From positions 22,896,431 through 22,960,430 of the forward strand of contig CAMZMU010000048.1 of assembly GCA_947311845.1 (NCBI GenBank): 64,000 nt of DNA. The letters run 5' to 3'. Positions 1 to 9,681 of the stretch are shown piece after piece; position 1 is the first letter of the stretch, and the number at the start of each line of letters is the position of its first letter. The stretch is from Poa pratensis (taxonomy: Eukaryota > Streptophyta > Magnoliopsida > Poales > Poaceae). A program made the position numbers and the translations under genes. A model generated the notes under the pieces. The model saw only the letters and a list, made by a program, of their open reading frames with translations. It did no database searches and was not told the DNA's origin.

Positions 1-1100
1 CATAGAGCGAATCTGGAACCTGATGCTACTCCAGAATCTTTCTGTTGAGGTCGAGCCCAAGCCCTCTGACCCTAAGTGGTATAACCTCAAAACATATGCA
101 GTTACATACATGCTTTCGCTCTCATTTACATCTTTCAAGAGGACAATGTTTATCTGATCTGACCGACCTGTAGGCGCTCTTATCGGAATAGACACATACT
201 TCATGGCTTGCTGATCTCCACGGCGTTTATTATACTTACTTATAAGGGTGGGTGTATGCTTGGTGAGGTCGTGAAGCAAGTATAATATCTAAATGCAAAG
301 GTGATATCCCTGGGAAAACTAGTAAGACGGCATATCACCAGTCTAGACTTCTTTGAGAACGCTAACAATGAGTGCAGTTATAGTTTGGATGATCTGTGGT
401 CACTCTGTAAGAGCGAATCGTTTGTCTCTTCGTTTGGTCTTTGTTAAAGTACAAACTTGTTATTTATTCGGAGTCTATCCCTGTTTTCTATGTTTGTTAA
501 AGAAACTGAACATCTTATTGTCAATGCACCATCCTTTCACACATTTTGATCTGGTTTTGGTATCAACGTGTGCGTTTTTTTTTTTTTGAGCCAACGTGTG
601 CGTTAACTTAACTAATGAATCCAGGCTTGCGGATTTCAGAATTTGCATCTAATTATCTTCTTTTATTAGTGGCTATATTATATTGGTACCTTTCAAACGA
701 TTATTAAGTAAACATACAACTTGTCATTATTCATATGTGTATAAAGTATGCTCCTTGATGTATTTAGCGCATGTGCTCCTTTTTGACGTAATAAACTCCA
801 TTATCTCTAACAATATGTTAATACTCCATACCCAATCTCTATTTACTACTCCATATTATAAAGGGGTAGTGGTGGTCTCCTGCATCCCCTTCCGCGGTTC
901 CGCCCCGCACGCTAAAAAGACTAGCGCCACAGAAAACGAGGAGAGCGCAAGAAAACCGTACTCGGGGGAAACCAGCCTGTCTGTAAACAAACAACTACCC
1001 ACGCACACAACGTTCTATCCACTGGAAAAAGAACTCCCACACACGATCTGTTCTCCATGCTTGGCCGCCCCCATCCTTCCGGAAAAAACATTGGTCTAGC
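1..1100. other. Unassigned intergenic DNA
   Basis: I see no gene or recognisable transposon domain here. Short open frames exist but lack codon-use or motif support. The only notable structure is the small oligo(T) insertion near 577, listed separately. Confidence 0.4.
564..604 (-). repeat. Micro-insertion flanked by a 13-bp direct repeat
   Basis: The 13-mer CAACGTGTGCGTT occurs at 564-576 and again at 592-604. The 15 bases between them are a run of 11 T followed by GAGC. Read on the minus strand this is GCTC plus an A tail inside a target-site duplication, the footprint of an extremely 5'-truncated LINE or SINE insertion. Polymerase slippage or a simple local duplication is an alternative. 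Confidence 0.5.
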
Positions 1101-1380
1101 CCCTCCCATAACGGTCCTTCTGAGCCGCAGCCATGACTTATGCGCCGCTCCATAAGCTTTCATGTGCCATCGGTCAACTATGTATGATGCACCCCATGAC
1201 TTTTGTACCACTCCACCGTTGGTCAACAGCCGCACCTGCCCATGGATCTTGTGCTACGCTGGGTGAGAGCAATCCGCCTAACCACTCGCGTCGCTGCGGA
1301 CGGAGTGCCGAATCATTGAACTGTATCCGCTCTCTTCTACACGCGCCGGTTCCTTTTTTCCATACGACTTCAGCATAATC

Positions 1381-3069
1381 CGGGTTCCATTGGCTCACTC
1401 CACGAACATTGCCCTCTTGCCAAAAAAAGGAAGGGCCGAGGAGGTCGTCGACTTTAGGCCTATTAGCCTCATTCACTTCATCGCCAAAATTATTGCTTGC
1501 CCTCTGGCTTGGACCCTTCGTGAATGAGCTTGTTTCCAACGCCCAAAGTGTCTTCATCAAGAAAAGAAGTATACATGAAAACTTCCTATATGTCAAGAAT
1601 TTGGCCGGCCCCCTATAGTTCATGGTCGCGGCCTCCGCTCCTTTTTTATATTGGTATTGACCCCCTTCAACAAATCCTCGATCGTGCAACTACGCATGGT
1701 TTGCTTCACAAAATTCAAGGCCGTACGTGGTACCACTATGAGAACCTCTCTCTACGTCGATGATGCGGCAATTTTTGTGGCCCCTCTCAAGGAAGATATT
1801 CAAAATCTTATTACCATCTTTGACGGTTTTGGAGAGGTTACCAGTCTTTGCATCAAACCTAGAAAAGAGCTATGTTGTCCCTATTCGTTGTGGTAACATC
1901 AACATGGATGACGTTCTTGAGGGCCTTCCGGTGTCCAAACTTCCTTTCCTATGAGATACCTTCGGCTACTACTTTTGGTGTGGCGGCTACAGAGGGTTGA
2001 TTTCCAACATCCTGAGGATAAAATGGCCGGGAAGGTGCCAACTTGGCACAAGAAGTACATCAACACGGCCGGTAGCACCGCTCGTGTTAAATCCGTCCCT
2101 CGCCTTCCATGCGGGACTCATCTCCAACATGAGAGTTCGTTGTCCATAGCTTGAATGGAAGGATCCTACAAAAATTTGGGTTGGCTTGGGAAACCCGTGA
2201 ACAAAAGAGGACATGGACCTTTTCTACGCCACCAGTCATATTATGGTTGGGAATGGGAAGAAGACGCCCTTTTGGGATGCACCGTGGCTTTTTGGATCCA
2301 AGCCAAAGGATATCGCTCCTCTCATCCACGCGGTATCCAAAAGGAAAAAAAAAATGCAGTGTCTCTAATGCCTTGCACGACAACGGGTGGATTGCCAAAA
2401 GTGATATGGCGGTGGACTTCTCTCTCGCCCACTTCGAGCAATACATTGATCTTTGGATGCAACTCCAAATCTTCCACCTTGTTGATGATGTTGAAGATGA
2501 CATTCAATGGAAGCTATCGAAGAGTGGCCAATACTCGGCACCTTTGGCTTATAAGGCCCAATTCCTTCGAGCCGCCTCCACCGACATGAAGCGCACAATT
2601 TGGAGCCATTGGGCGCCACCCAAATTCAAGTTTTTCGCTTGGGAAGCCATCCAAAATAGGCTATGGACCGTGGACCGGCTTGAGAAGCGTGGATGGCCCA
2701 ATTGTGGTCTTTGTCCCCTGTAGAAAAGGACCACAGAGTCGGTGGTTCACCTCTTCGTTAATTTCCACGTCACCAATAGGTTTGGGGCCTCTTCAAGGAT
2801 TGTCCTGGGGTTCACTCCATCGAGCTTGGCCGACACAAGACCTCCCAAGTAGGTGGAGAAGCATGACCGCGCCCCCCTCCCCAAACCGCAAGGCCATTGC
2901 TTCCCTCACCATGCTCGTCTCTTCGGAAGTTTGGAAGGAGAGGAATGCCCACGTCTTCCGCAATAAGCAGTCGCCCACTATGCTCATTTTGGAAAAAATT
3001 AAAACAAAGGCTAAACTTTGGGTTGCCGCATGTGCTAAGCTTTTGAGTGATATCATGTCGGGAGAGTAA
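1381..3069 (+). pseudogene. LINE (L1-like) ORF2 remnant, reverse transcriptase plus zf-RVT
   Basis: Broken frames keep the order of a plant L1-type ORF2. Around 1438-1500 the frame reads DFRPISLIHFIAKII, an RT block typical of plant LINEs. Around 1515-1610 comes NELVSNAQSVFIKKRS, another RT block. Around 1750 comes LYVDDAAIF, the YxDD catalytic box. Around 2510-2720 comes the zinc-binding RT tail (KSGQYSAPLAYKAQF, FFAWEAIQNRLWTVDRLEKR), followed near 2920-3060 by WKERNAHVFRNK. Several stops and frameshifts separate the pieces, and the endonuclease half is missing, so the copy is dead and 5'-truncated. A short A-rich stretch follows near 3150. Plus-strand orientation is clear from the motif order. 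Confidence 0.85.
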
Positions 3070-3829
3070 TATGGTTGTAATAATTTGTTCGGAGTTACTT
3101 TTCACTCTCCTTCTTAATTAATACATTGGGGCAAATATTTTGTCCCTGTTTAAAAAAAGATCCAGACAAAAAGCAAATAAATAACCAAAAGCTGCTAGAC
3201 CAGTTCCAGGGCCATGACCCCCAAAACCAAACTTTCAAACCCTCTAACAAAAATATATACACATTTTTCAAAATGGCCACACTTGCCATAATTCAACAAA
3301 CGAGCATTACAGATTATTATAGATCAAGAGGCAAGCATATTTTCCACAACACAACCTTCATCTCTTTTTCACTCAACGCAACAATTTTTTCTTCACCATG
3401 GAGTCATTCTTCCATATCAGTTTCATCCCCAACGACATCAATCCGGAGCTGAGTTTGTTGGGATGCATCATGAGCCTTCACCGCTAGCTCTCGGATCCTC
3501 GCTGCTCCTTCTTCCAACTTTTTCCTAATACCTTCATTTTAGAGACCTGCCCATTAGCGCAAGAAAGCATGCATATAGCATGCAACTTCTAGAGGAGATG
3601 AAATGAATTTCTTCTCAAAACATGAAAGGTTTCTAGTTTTCTAGATTGCCCAGCAAAAGGCAGCAATCCCCACAATGTGAATGTTGCTACCGAAAGGAAG
3701 AAACTTAGCAATCCATCAAAATACTAAGTAAAACAAATAGGCCTATTATGCAGCCCAAGAGAAGAACTAACTATCCACCGCGTATAAACTGCAACACGAT
3801 ATTCAAAAACATAAGAGAGATGGATTCAT

Positions 3830-4650
3830 TAGCAGGACAAAAACTACAAGTGTACCCTCCCCACCCCCAGCACCACCACCAGAAATTATGATTTTTCATA
3901 TTATCTTTGGTTGCAATTGCATTGTGCCAAATGAACCAGAGCCAATTTTTTATCTTCAGAGGGATCTTGGCTTTCCAAAGTTGTTTAAAGGAACTATCAA
4001 TCCCAGGAGAAGATAATTTGATATATATGGATTTGATAGTAAAGTTCCCACATTTAGTAATTTTCCACTTGGATCTATTAGAACTCTTTCCAAGAGCTAT
4101 TGTGAAAAGGGTACTTCTCAGCTGATTAACTTGTAGTGGACGTGAGGAGTCAAGCCATCTCTTGAAGTTTATCTGCCGTCTATCATCCCTTATTTCTCTA
4201 ATAGCTCGAATATTCTAAGAACAAATATCGAATAGTTGGGGATATTGTTCACAGAAGGGAACAACACCACAGTAGGGATCATGCCAGAAGTCAGACTCCC
4301 TCTTCCTCCTTCTACCGCCATAACCCTTTCTTGTAGATACAGTTTCTTAATCTTAAGCAGATCCTTCCAAATGACAGAGTCATTCTGTTTCACAGTCACT
4401 CTCCAAATCCTATGATCAATCCCATATTTATCTTTAACCAAGGATTGACACAGGCCATCTTCTTTCTCTAACCTCCACCACCACTTACAAAGTAGGCTCA
4501 CATTGAAGAGCTTCAGATTCTTGATCCCAAACCCACCTTCAGATTTTGGTTTATTGATGAGTGCTCATTTCAGAATGTAATATATTGTTTAGGTAGCATT
4601 CCTTGCCAGAAGAACCTTCTCATAGTTTTTGCCCTCATCTCCAAACAAGT
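3830..4650 (-). pseudogene. LINE ORF2 remnant, minus strand
   Basis: The complement reads as a second non-LTR element. At about 4640-4500 it gives RRFFWQGMLPK, then after breaks NQNLKVGLG and SLLCKWWWRLEKEDGL, a stretch conserved in plant LINEs downstream of the RT core. At about 4060-3830 it gives KWKITKCGNFTIKSIY, then WKAKIPLKIKNWLWF and IWHNAIATKDN, the zf-RVT region. In-frame stops show decay. It lies tail-to-tail with the plus-strand LINE remnant and belongs to a different subfamily, since the zf-RVT wording differs. No target duplication could be matched. Confidence 0.8.
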
Positions 4651-4666
4651 GTGAGGGATTAGATAC

Positions 4667-4708
4667 ATAGACATGTGTTTAGATACATAGACATGTGTTA
4701 TATAGCAA
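4667..4708. repeat. 20-bp tandem duplication
   Basis: The word TAGATACATAGACATGTGTT is present twice back to back. The two copies look identical, so the duplication is recent. No coding role is apparent. Confidence 0.7.
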
Positions 4709-4744
4709 TGTAACCATGGAAAGACACTATAGGTTCATATAAGT

Positions 4745-5290
4745 CAAGGTGATCTCGCACTCATTGGAGCTCCTTCATTCGGATATCTTTGGATCTCCAT
4801 ATCCTATTATAGTCTTGGTGGCAAGAAGTATTTGTTGGTGATTGTCGATGACTACTCAAGATACACATGGGTTTATTTTTCAAAAAAAAGGGTATGATTC
4901 AACAAAGTGTTATTGATTTCACAAATGAAGCCCAATGCAAACACAATGCAAAGATATTGGCCATAAGAAGTAGTGACAAACCTAGAACAAATATTCCAGG
5001 GGTGCACCACTATACATTGTTGCTAGTTGAGCTTGTTCTCCGGGTGTCACACACGCAAGTATAGATCATGCCAAGAAAAATAAAATGTACCCGGTCTCCC
5101 CGAAGATATATGTAGGTCCTACCCTGATAAGAAGTGATAACGGCTCCAAGTTGAAGAACTACATCTTGGATGAGTTTATTAGTGATGAGGTGGCCAAAAA
5201 TTAATTCTGATGCATGTACCCCTAACAAAATGGTGTAGCAGAGAGGAAAAACCGGACTCTTATAGATATGACAAGAACTATGATGGCGGA
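4745..5290 (+). pseudogene. Ty1/copia integrase relic
   Basis: Scattered frames match the integrase core of a Ty1/copia polyprotein. LELLHSDIFGSP near 4770 is the usual start of the catalytic core, VIVDDYSRYTWV-like wording follows near 4840-4870, RSDNGSKLKNYILDEF near 5120-5160 is the second Asp region, and a degraded NGVAERKNRTL-like stretch lies near 5228-5260. Stops interrupt each segment. No LTRs were found nearby, so this is an isolated internal fragment. Confidence 0.8.
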
Positions 5291-5294
5291 TTAG

Positions 5295-5905
5295 TTCTCA
5301 TGGAACAAATGTTACTACTACTATAATTGGATCATAGTTTTGTCGTTGGTGGAACAAACCACGACTACAAACGGAACAAAAATTTAGCGCATATGGAATA
5401 AATTGTTACTTAAAGCTGAACAAGACTTTGGAGTAGTCGGAACAAAATTTTAAACTAGGCATACCAGAATTTAGTGCGCAAAGAACTTTTAACATACGTC
5501 AAACAGAACAAAATTTAGATCATACTTTAAAGGCACGTGAAACAAATCACAAATATAAAAAAGGAACAAAAGGTTTGGTCAGGAGGAACAAAATGTTAGA
5601 CCACAAACAAAGTTTAAACATGTGAAAAAAAATGAATACTAACAGAACAAAAGAAATTAGGCTAAGTGGAATGAAACTTATGAACACGTGGAACAAAACA
5701 CAATTATAGGTGGAAAAAAATAGACTATATAATACAAAATTTCGGCGCACGCGCAACAAAATTTTAGAGCACTTTGGAACAATTTACGAGTACTCTCATG
5801 GGAAACAAAGTTTAAACATATGAAAATAAATACTAGCGGAATACAATTTTATACCAGTTGGGACAAACTTCTACCACCCATGTAACAACTTACAACTACA
5901 AACGG
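5295..5905. repeat. Periodic degenerate GGAACAAA array
   Basis: About 20 variants of a GGAACAAA core recur at roughly 25-35 bp intervals over 600 bp, with forms such as GTGGAACAAA, GGAACAAAAT, GGAATAAAT and GAAACAAAT, separated by diverged AT-rich spacers. Occurrences keep one orientation and end abruptly at the GC-rich stretch near 5920. No open frame runs through it. It may be the sub-terminal repeat of an unclassified transposon. Confidence 0.6.
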
Positions 5906-5919
5906 AACAAAAAAACAAA

Positions 5920-6361
5920 AGAAGCAGCGCACCGTGGGGAGCAGAGGGCGTCGGAGTCGGGGCGGCGGAACGCAAGCGAGGAACCAACCCTAACAGCGGG
6001 TAGCAGATCCGCAAGGTATGATCACCAGAATCCATCCCCTTCTCTCGATTCCCCTAAGGTTGTTACAAGTAGCAGCTGCCGCGGCGGCGGCGAGCCGTTT
6101 CCTGGCGGGAGCCGGAGCGGACGGACCCGTAACTCGGTCGCGTTCCTAATAATCCTGAAATATACGCTCTTGCAGGCGAGAAGAGGATCCAAAGAAACCG
6201 AACTCGGCGATGGCGGAGCTACGCTACGCGGCAAGGAAGCTCCTTCTCCAGCGAACGCAAGCGTCGGTTGTCTCTTCTCCTGCTGTTGAACGACGGCTCG
6301 TCCCAAGGCTCATCCACACCGGTCCTTCTGCCTCCGATGCACCAAACAGCTGCTCGACCAA
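5920..6361 (+). CDS. Possible small gene, 5' exons (mitochondrial-type N terminus)
   Basis: A non-coding exon could end at about 6014 (AGATCCGCAAG followed by GTATGATC). An acceptor near 6175 (CTCTTGCAG) leads into an exon whose ATG is at 6210 and whose donor is at 6361 (ACCAAG followed by GTATGC). The 50-residue product starts MAELRYAARKLLLQRTQ and is rich in Arg, Leu and Ser without early acidic residues beyond Glu3, like a mitochondrial presequence. I do not recognise the gene. The next candidate exon (6835-6999) stops early in the matching phase, so the locus may be a fragment. Its 3' part and intron are duplicated downstream. Confidence 0.35.
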
Positions 6362-6399
6362 GGTATGCATTGACAAGATTTTGCCTACTTGCAAGATTT

Positions 6400-6760
6400 A
6401 ACAAGAACAGATTAGTGCCCCACATCACCTTGAAACAAGGACCAAAGAAATTAAGCGAACTAGGTAGCTTTCCTTGCAAAATCCTAACTGAGGTCATGAA
6501 CGCATTTCACCTCTTCCTTCGCCAAATACCGGCAGTAAGCTAATATATTTTAATTGGTCACTGTAGTTTCGAAGATAGGCTAAATAGAATCAGCTCCTTA
6601 ATTTCTTGATGCTCTTAATTCCTAATTATTAGGTACATACTTATTTGTTAGGCATAGGGCCTAGCTCAACCGCGCCCATTCTGGATCTGTACTAGCTTTC
6701 CTTGTTTGTCTGTTTGAAGCCACTACTGTTAGCAGTTTCAAGTGTTCCATCCAACCTAAG
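6400..6760. repeat. Tandem duplication, copy 1 (intron)
   Basis: The stretch around 6418-6500 (CACATCACCTTGAAACAAGG, then AAATTAAGCGAACTAG, then TAACTGAGG) reappears with substitutions at about 8396-8490. Weaker matching continues to a shared phrase near 6710-6760 and 8600-8645 (CTAGCAGTT-type, then GTGTTCCATCC-type). Copy 2 is split by the retroposon at about 7090-8342. Confidence 0.6.
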
Positions 6761-6834
6761 ACTTCAGTGGCCACTTATGCACAAACCTGTTACTCCTATG
6801 TTTTTTGTTATGACTTATATTTTGTAGAGGAAGT

Positions 6835-6999
6835 CATGGCATGTCATATTCTCCAGCGCTTAACATAAAAGAATCTCACTTTGCGCTTGTGCAAAACCTG
6901 CTGCATGTCCTCAATACCCAGGACAAACTGCCAAAGATCCACACTGATCTGCCTGTGTCTTCTTCTGCCTCCAGTGCACCAAACTATGACACGGCCAAG
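6835..6999 (+). pseudogene. Second copy of the exon end, possible duplicated exon
   Basis: After a plausible acceptor (TTTTGTAG) this exon-like segment encodes, in one frame, KIHTDLPVSSSASSAPNYDTAK before a GTAAAG donor. That mirrors the upstream exon end LIHTGPSASDAPNSCSTK before GTATGC. DNA following both copies is also similar, so this is a tandem duplication of exon plus intron. In the phase set by the upstream exon this copy hits a stop after about 11 codons, so it is probably not translated as a continuation. Confidence 0.4.
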
Positions 7000-7089
7000 G
7001 TAAAGTCACATTACCAACGTTTGCATCTTTTACCAACCAGCTAGATTAATTTGCTAGGAGTAGTATTAGATCCAAAAGATATGACATTG

Positions 7090-8342
7090 GTTAATAGTAT
7101 TTTTAGACGTTCCTCCTGCCCCTCCTTTCTCCCGACCTAGTGCGGCCACGCCGGGCCGCACCTGGTGGCCACCATCTTCCCTTCTCTCGACCTCCCCTCA
7201 TCGGCCCCTCCTCCTCCGCCGCCGTGATCGTCGCTAGGAAAACCCGCGTGCGGTGGATCACCCTTGACTGCGATCTGAAGGGTGGCGACGGCGGACGTCC
7301 GATCTACCTCGGCAGCAGTGCAGCGGGCGGCCGGCGGCCAGCGGGGCTGTGCGGGCTGCGTCGACGAGTGGCGTTGGCGGTGGCAGCGGTGCAGACGGTC
7401 CCGTTCTGGGCCCAGATGGGTTCGAATGGGCTACGACACCGTCCCTGCTGCATCGTCTCCGATGGCGGCACATGAGGTGTTTTGGGGCTTGCTCCACAGC
7501 ACGAGGAAGCCTGGGGCACCGGCCCCGGTTATGGCGGTGGTGGCCTCATCCTGCGTCGGTGGAGGTTTTGATCCCACATCTAGCACCGGCGGTGAGTTGG
7601 GAAGGCGTGGGAGTAAGTGAAAACCGAGCTCAGACTCCGGACGATGACGGTATCTACGCGTCGTTACCTTGCTGAAGGCTTCGCCATTTCAGCCAGCGTC
7701 TACCCACTCACGCTGTTCCGGGGAACCCCAAATCCGGATATCCTGGATTGGACAATGGTGGCGCAATCAGTGTCGTTCTCCCTCATGGGGTTATTGTTTT
7801 TGGAGCAACTGCTGGATGGAGGAGGCACGAGGTGGATTTGTGTGGATCTACCCATCGACGACGTCAGTCTCGGCGGCGTGGCATAGCAGGGTCTCGGTGA
7901 AGGACGTCAGATGATGGACTCGCGCAGGGCGAGGGCACTGTCTGGCGTTGTGGCGGCGTCGACGGTAGGCCTAGCAAGGTCAATGCATTGATACCTCTTC
8001 TGAAGATGGATCGGAGGAAGATTGTGGCAGCGACTTCTGGAGCGTGTGCATATGGTGCTCGCTGAGAATTTGCTGGACCAGTTTGTGCTCCTGATCCGCT
8101 GTTGGGCGGCTTGGTTGAGGCCTCTGGTTTTAGATGATGTGTGTTGGTGTGAGGCATAGGCAGACGGCCCTGATCATGTCCACCCCCTTCATTAAGTTCA
8201 GTAGGAGTAGCGACAGATGTTGCTGGAAGGTCTCCTCAGACTTATTGATGTATTACTATGTAAGGCTTGGTTGAATAATTCCTTAATAAAAAAGACGTGT
8301 TTCGATGCAGAGGCTGGGGTTTCAACCTCCATTAAAAAAAAA
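7090..8342 (+). mobile_element. Non-coding retroposon with LINE-type 3' end and A tail
   Basis: The segment starts GC-rich near 7100 and ends with the wording common at the 3' end of grass retroposons: TAATAAAAAAGACG-like, then GATGCAGAGGCTGGGG and an A9 run at about 8334-8342. Open frames within it are short and unsupported. It sits inside the second copy of the duplicated intron, which gives its approximate borders. A clear target-site duplication was not found, so the exact 5' end is uncertain. It could be a non-autonomous partner of a LINE. Confidence 0.5.
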
Positions 8343-8374
8343 CTCCAAAATCTCCTAACTTGATCCGGCAGTGT

Positions 8375-8660
8375 GTAACAACAAGACACACGTATCCCAC
8401 ATCTCCTTGAAACAAGGACCAGCAGGATTAAGCATACTATTAGCTTTCATTGCATATTGTAACTGAGGCCACAAACATCCATGATTTAAGCTTTCATCTG
8501 GTTCTTTGCCTGCACTTAATTTGTTATTGCTATGTAGTAGCTAATTCAGTAGGCATGTGCCGATTATCCCAACCAATCATTCCTAACATTTCATGATTTG
8601 TCCATATAAATCAACTACAACTAGCAGTTATGGAAGTGTTGTATCCAAGGTTTTAAATGC
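8375..8660. repeat. Tandem duplication, copy 2 (intron, right part)
   Basis: This part resumes similarity to 6400-6760 immediately after the retroposon's A tail, as shown by CACATCTCCTTGAAACAAGG and TAACTGAGGCCA. The arrangement shows that the duplication came before the retroposon insertion. Confidence 0.55.
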
Positions 8661-9336
8661 CTAATGTGTTTTATGGCGACACCTCCCTTCATACTTTATA
8701 ACGCTTATGGCATTATGGCGAGACGGCATCATATACACAACTTAGTATGGCAACAAATTAAATAACAATAGTAACTTAGTATGACTGCAAATTAACTCAC
8801 AACAACTAACAAATTAAATCACTCTCTCCTTCACCACCAGCCCCTCCCTTCCCTTCTCAGCCCTGCATGGTGTTTCTTTCTCGCTGTGCTTAGAGTGTGG
8901 TGCGGATGTATCCCCGCTCCCCACCCCACCCTGTCAGACCGACACAGTTCATTGGAAAAGGCACGCACCCCTGCTTGTCTGCCCCGCTGCTTTTCCCTGC
9001 AGCACCCCTGGTATTTGTTTTCTTTGCCAAAGATCAGCACACACATGAACACAGTGAAGAAGATGACGAACATGGTTTTTCTTTTTCTGCGTTAGGCAGC
9101 GCGCCGCGGCCTAGGAATCCACGCGACGATGTGCGCGTAGGTTGCTGTTCAAGGCACTGAAGCTGTTCAAGGGCATCCTGCTCTTCAATGTCATCGTGCA
9201 CCTGACACCAGCTTGTACTTCTTAAAGCTATAGACCTCCTGGTACATACATGTACTACGGGGATATCTAATGGATCGATGAATAATGCATGCGGGGGCCT
9301 GAGACGGTGAGAGGAATGCGCTGATGATCATCAAAC
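8661..9336. other. Unassigned DNA left of the gypsy element
   Basis: AT-rich sequence to about 8820, then a moderately GC-rich stretch with short frames on both strands. I see no motif that identifies a gene or a transposon. It ends at the gypsy LTR. Confidence 0.35.
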
Positions 9337-9681
9337 TGTTACAGTACTGATCATAGATTACTCTCTCACACACGAATTAGTCTCAAATTCACAGGAAGAT
9401 CTCGATCCGATACAGGCTTGCGTCACGCGAAGCCGAGAACAGCACGCAGGCCGTGAGGGAGAGGAGAGAGTTGCCCACACGGGACTTGGTTCAGAATAGT
9501 CTTCAGCGATGCCCATCACCTGGACAGCGTTGCTTCCTTGTACTGCCTGTTGCCTCCTTTCCCAAGTTGGTCCTCCGACAGATGGGCCCTCCTTGCCAGG
9601 AGTTGCTCGTCACGAATACGTCTTCGCGCCTCGGTCCTCTTCTGCGCCTTCAGTGCTTGCACCAGATACAGGTTCGTGACA
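9337..9681 (-). repeat. Gypsy 3' LTR
   Basis: 345-bp terminal repeat matching 22188-22538. On the minus strand it begins TGTCACGAACC and ends CTGTAACA, the usual TG...CA. The pol reading frame runs about 166 bases into it. Confidence 0.93.

Noticed and set aside
7140..8157. Several GC-rich open frames in both strands
   Set aside because: They lie in a retroposon-like segment, overlap in many frames, and show no conserved domain.
9332..9336. Possible gypsy target duplication (CAAAC with TAAAT at 22539-22543)
   Set aside because: Only three of five bases agree, so I do not claim it as a duplication.
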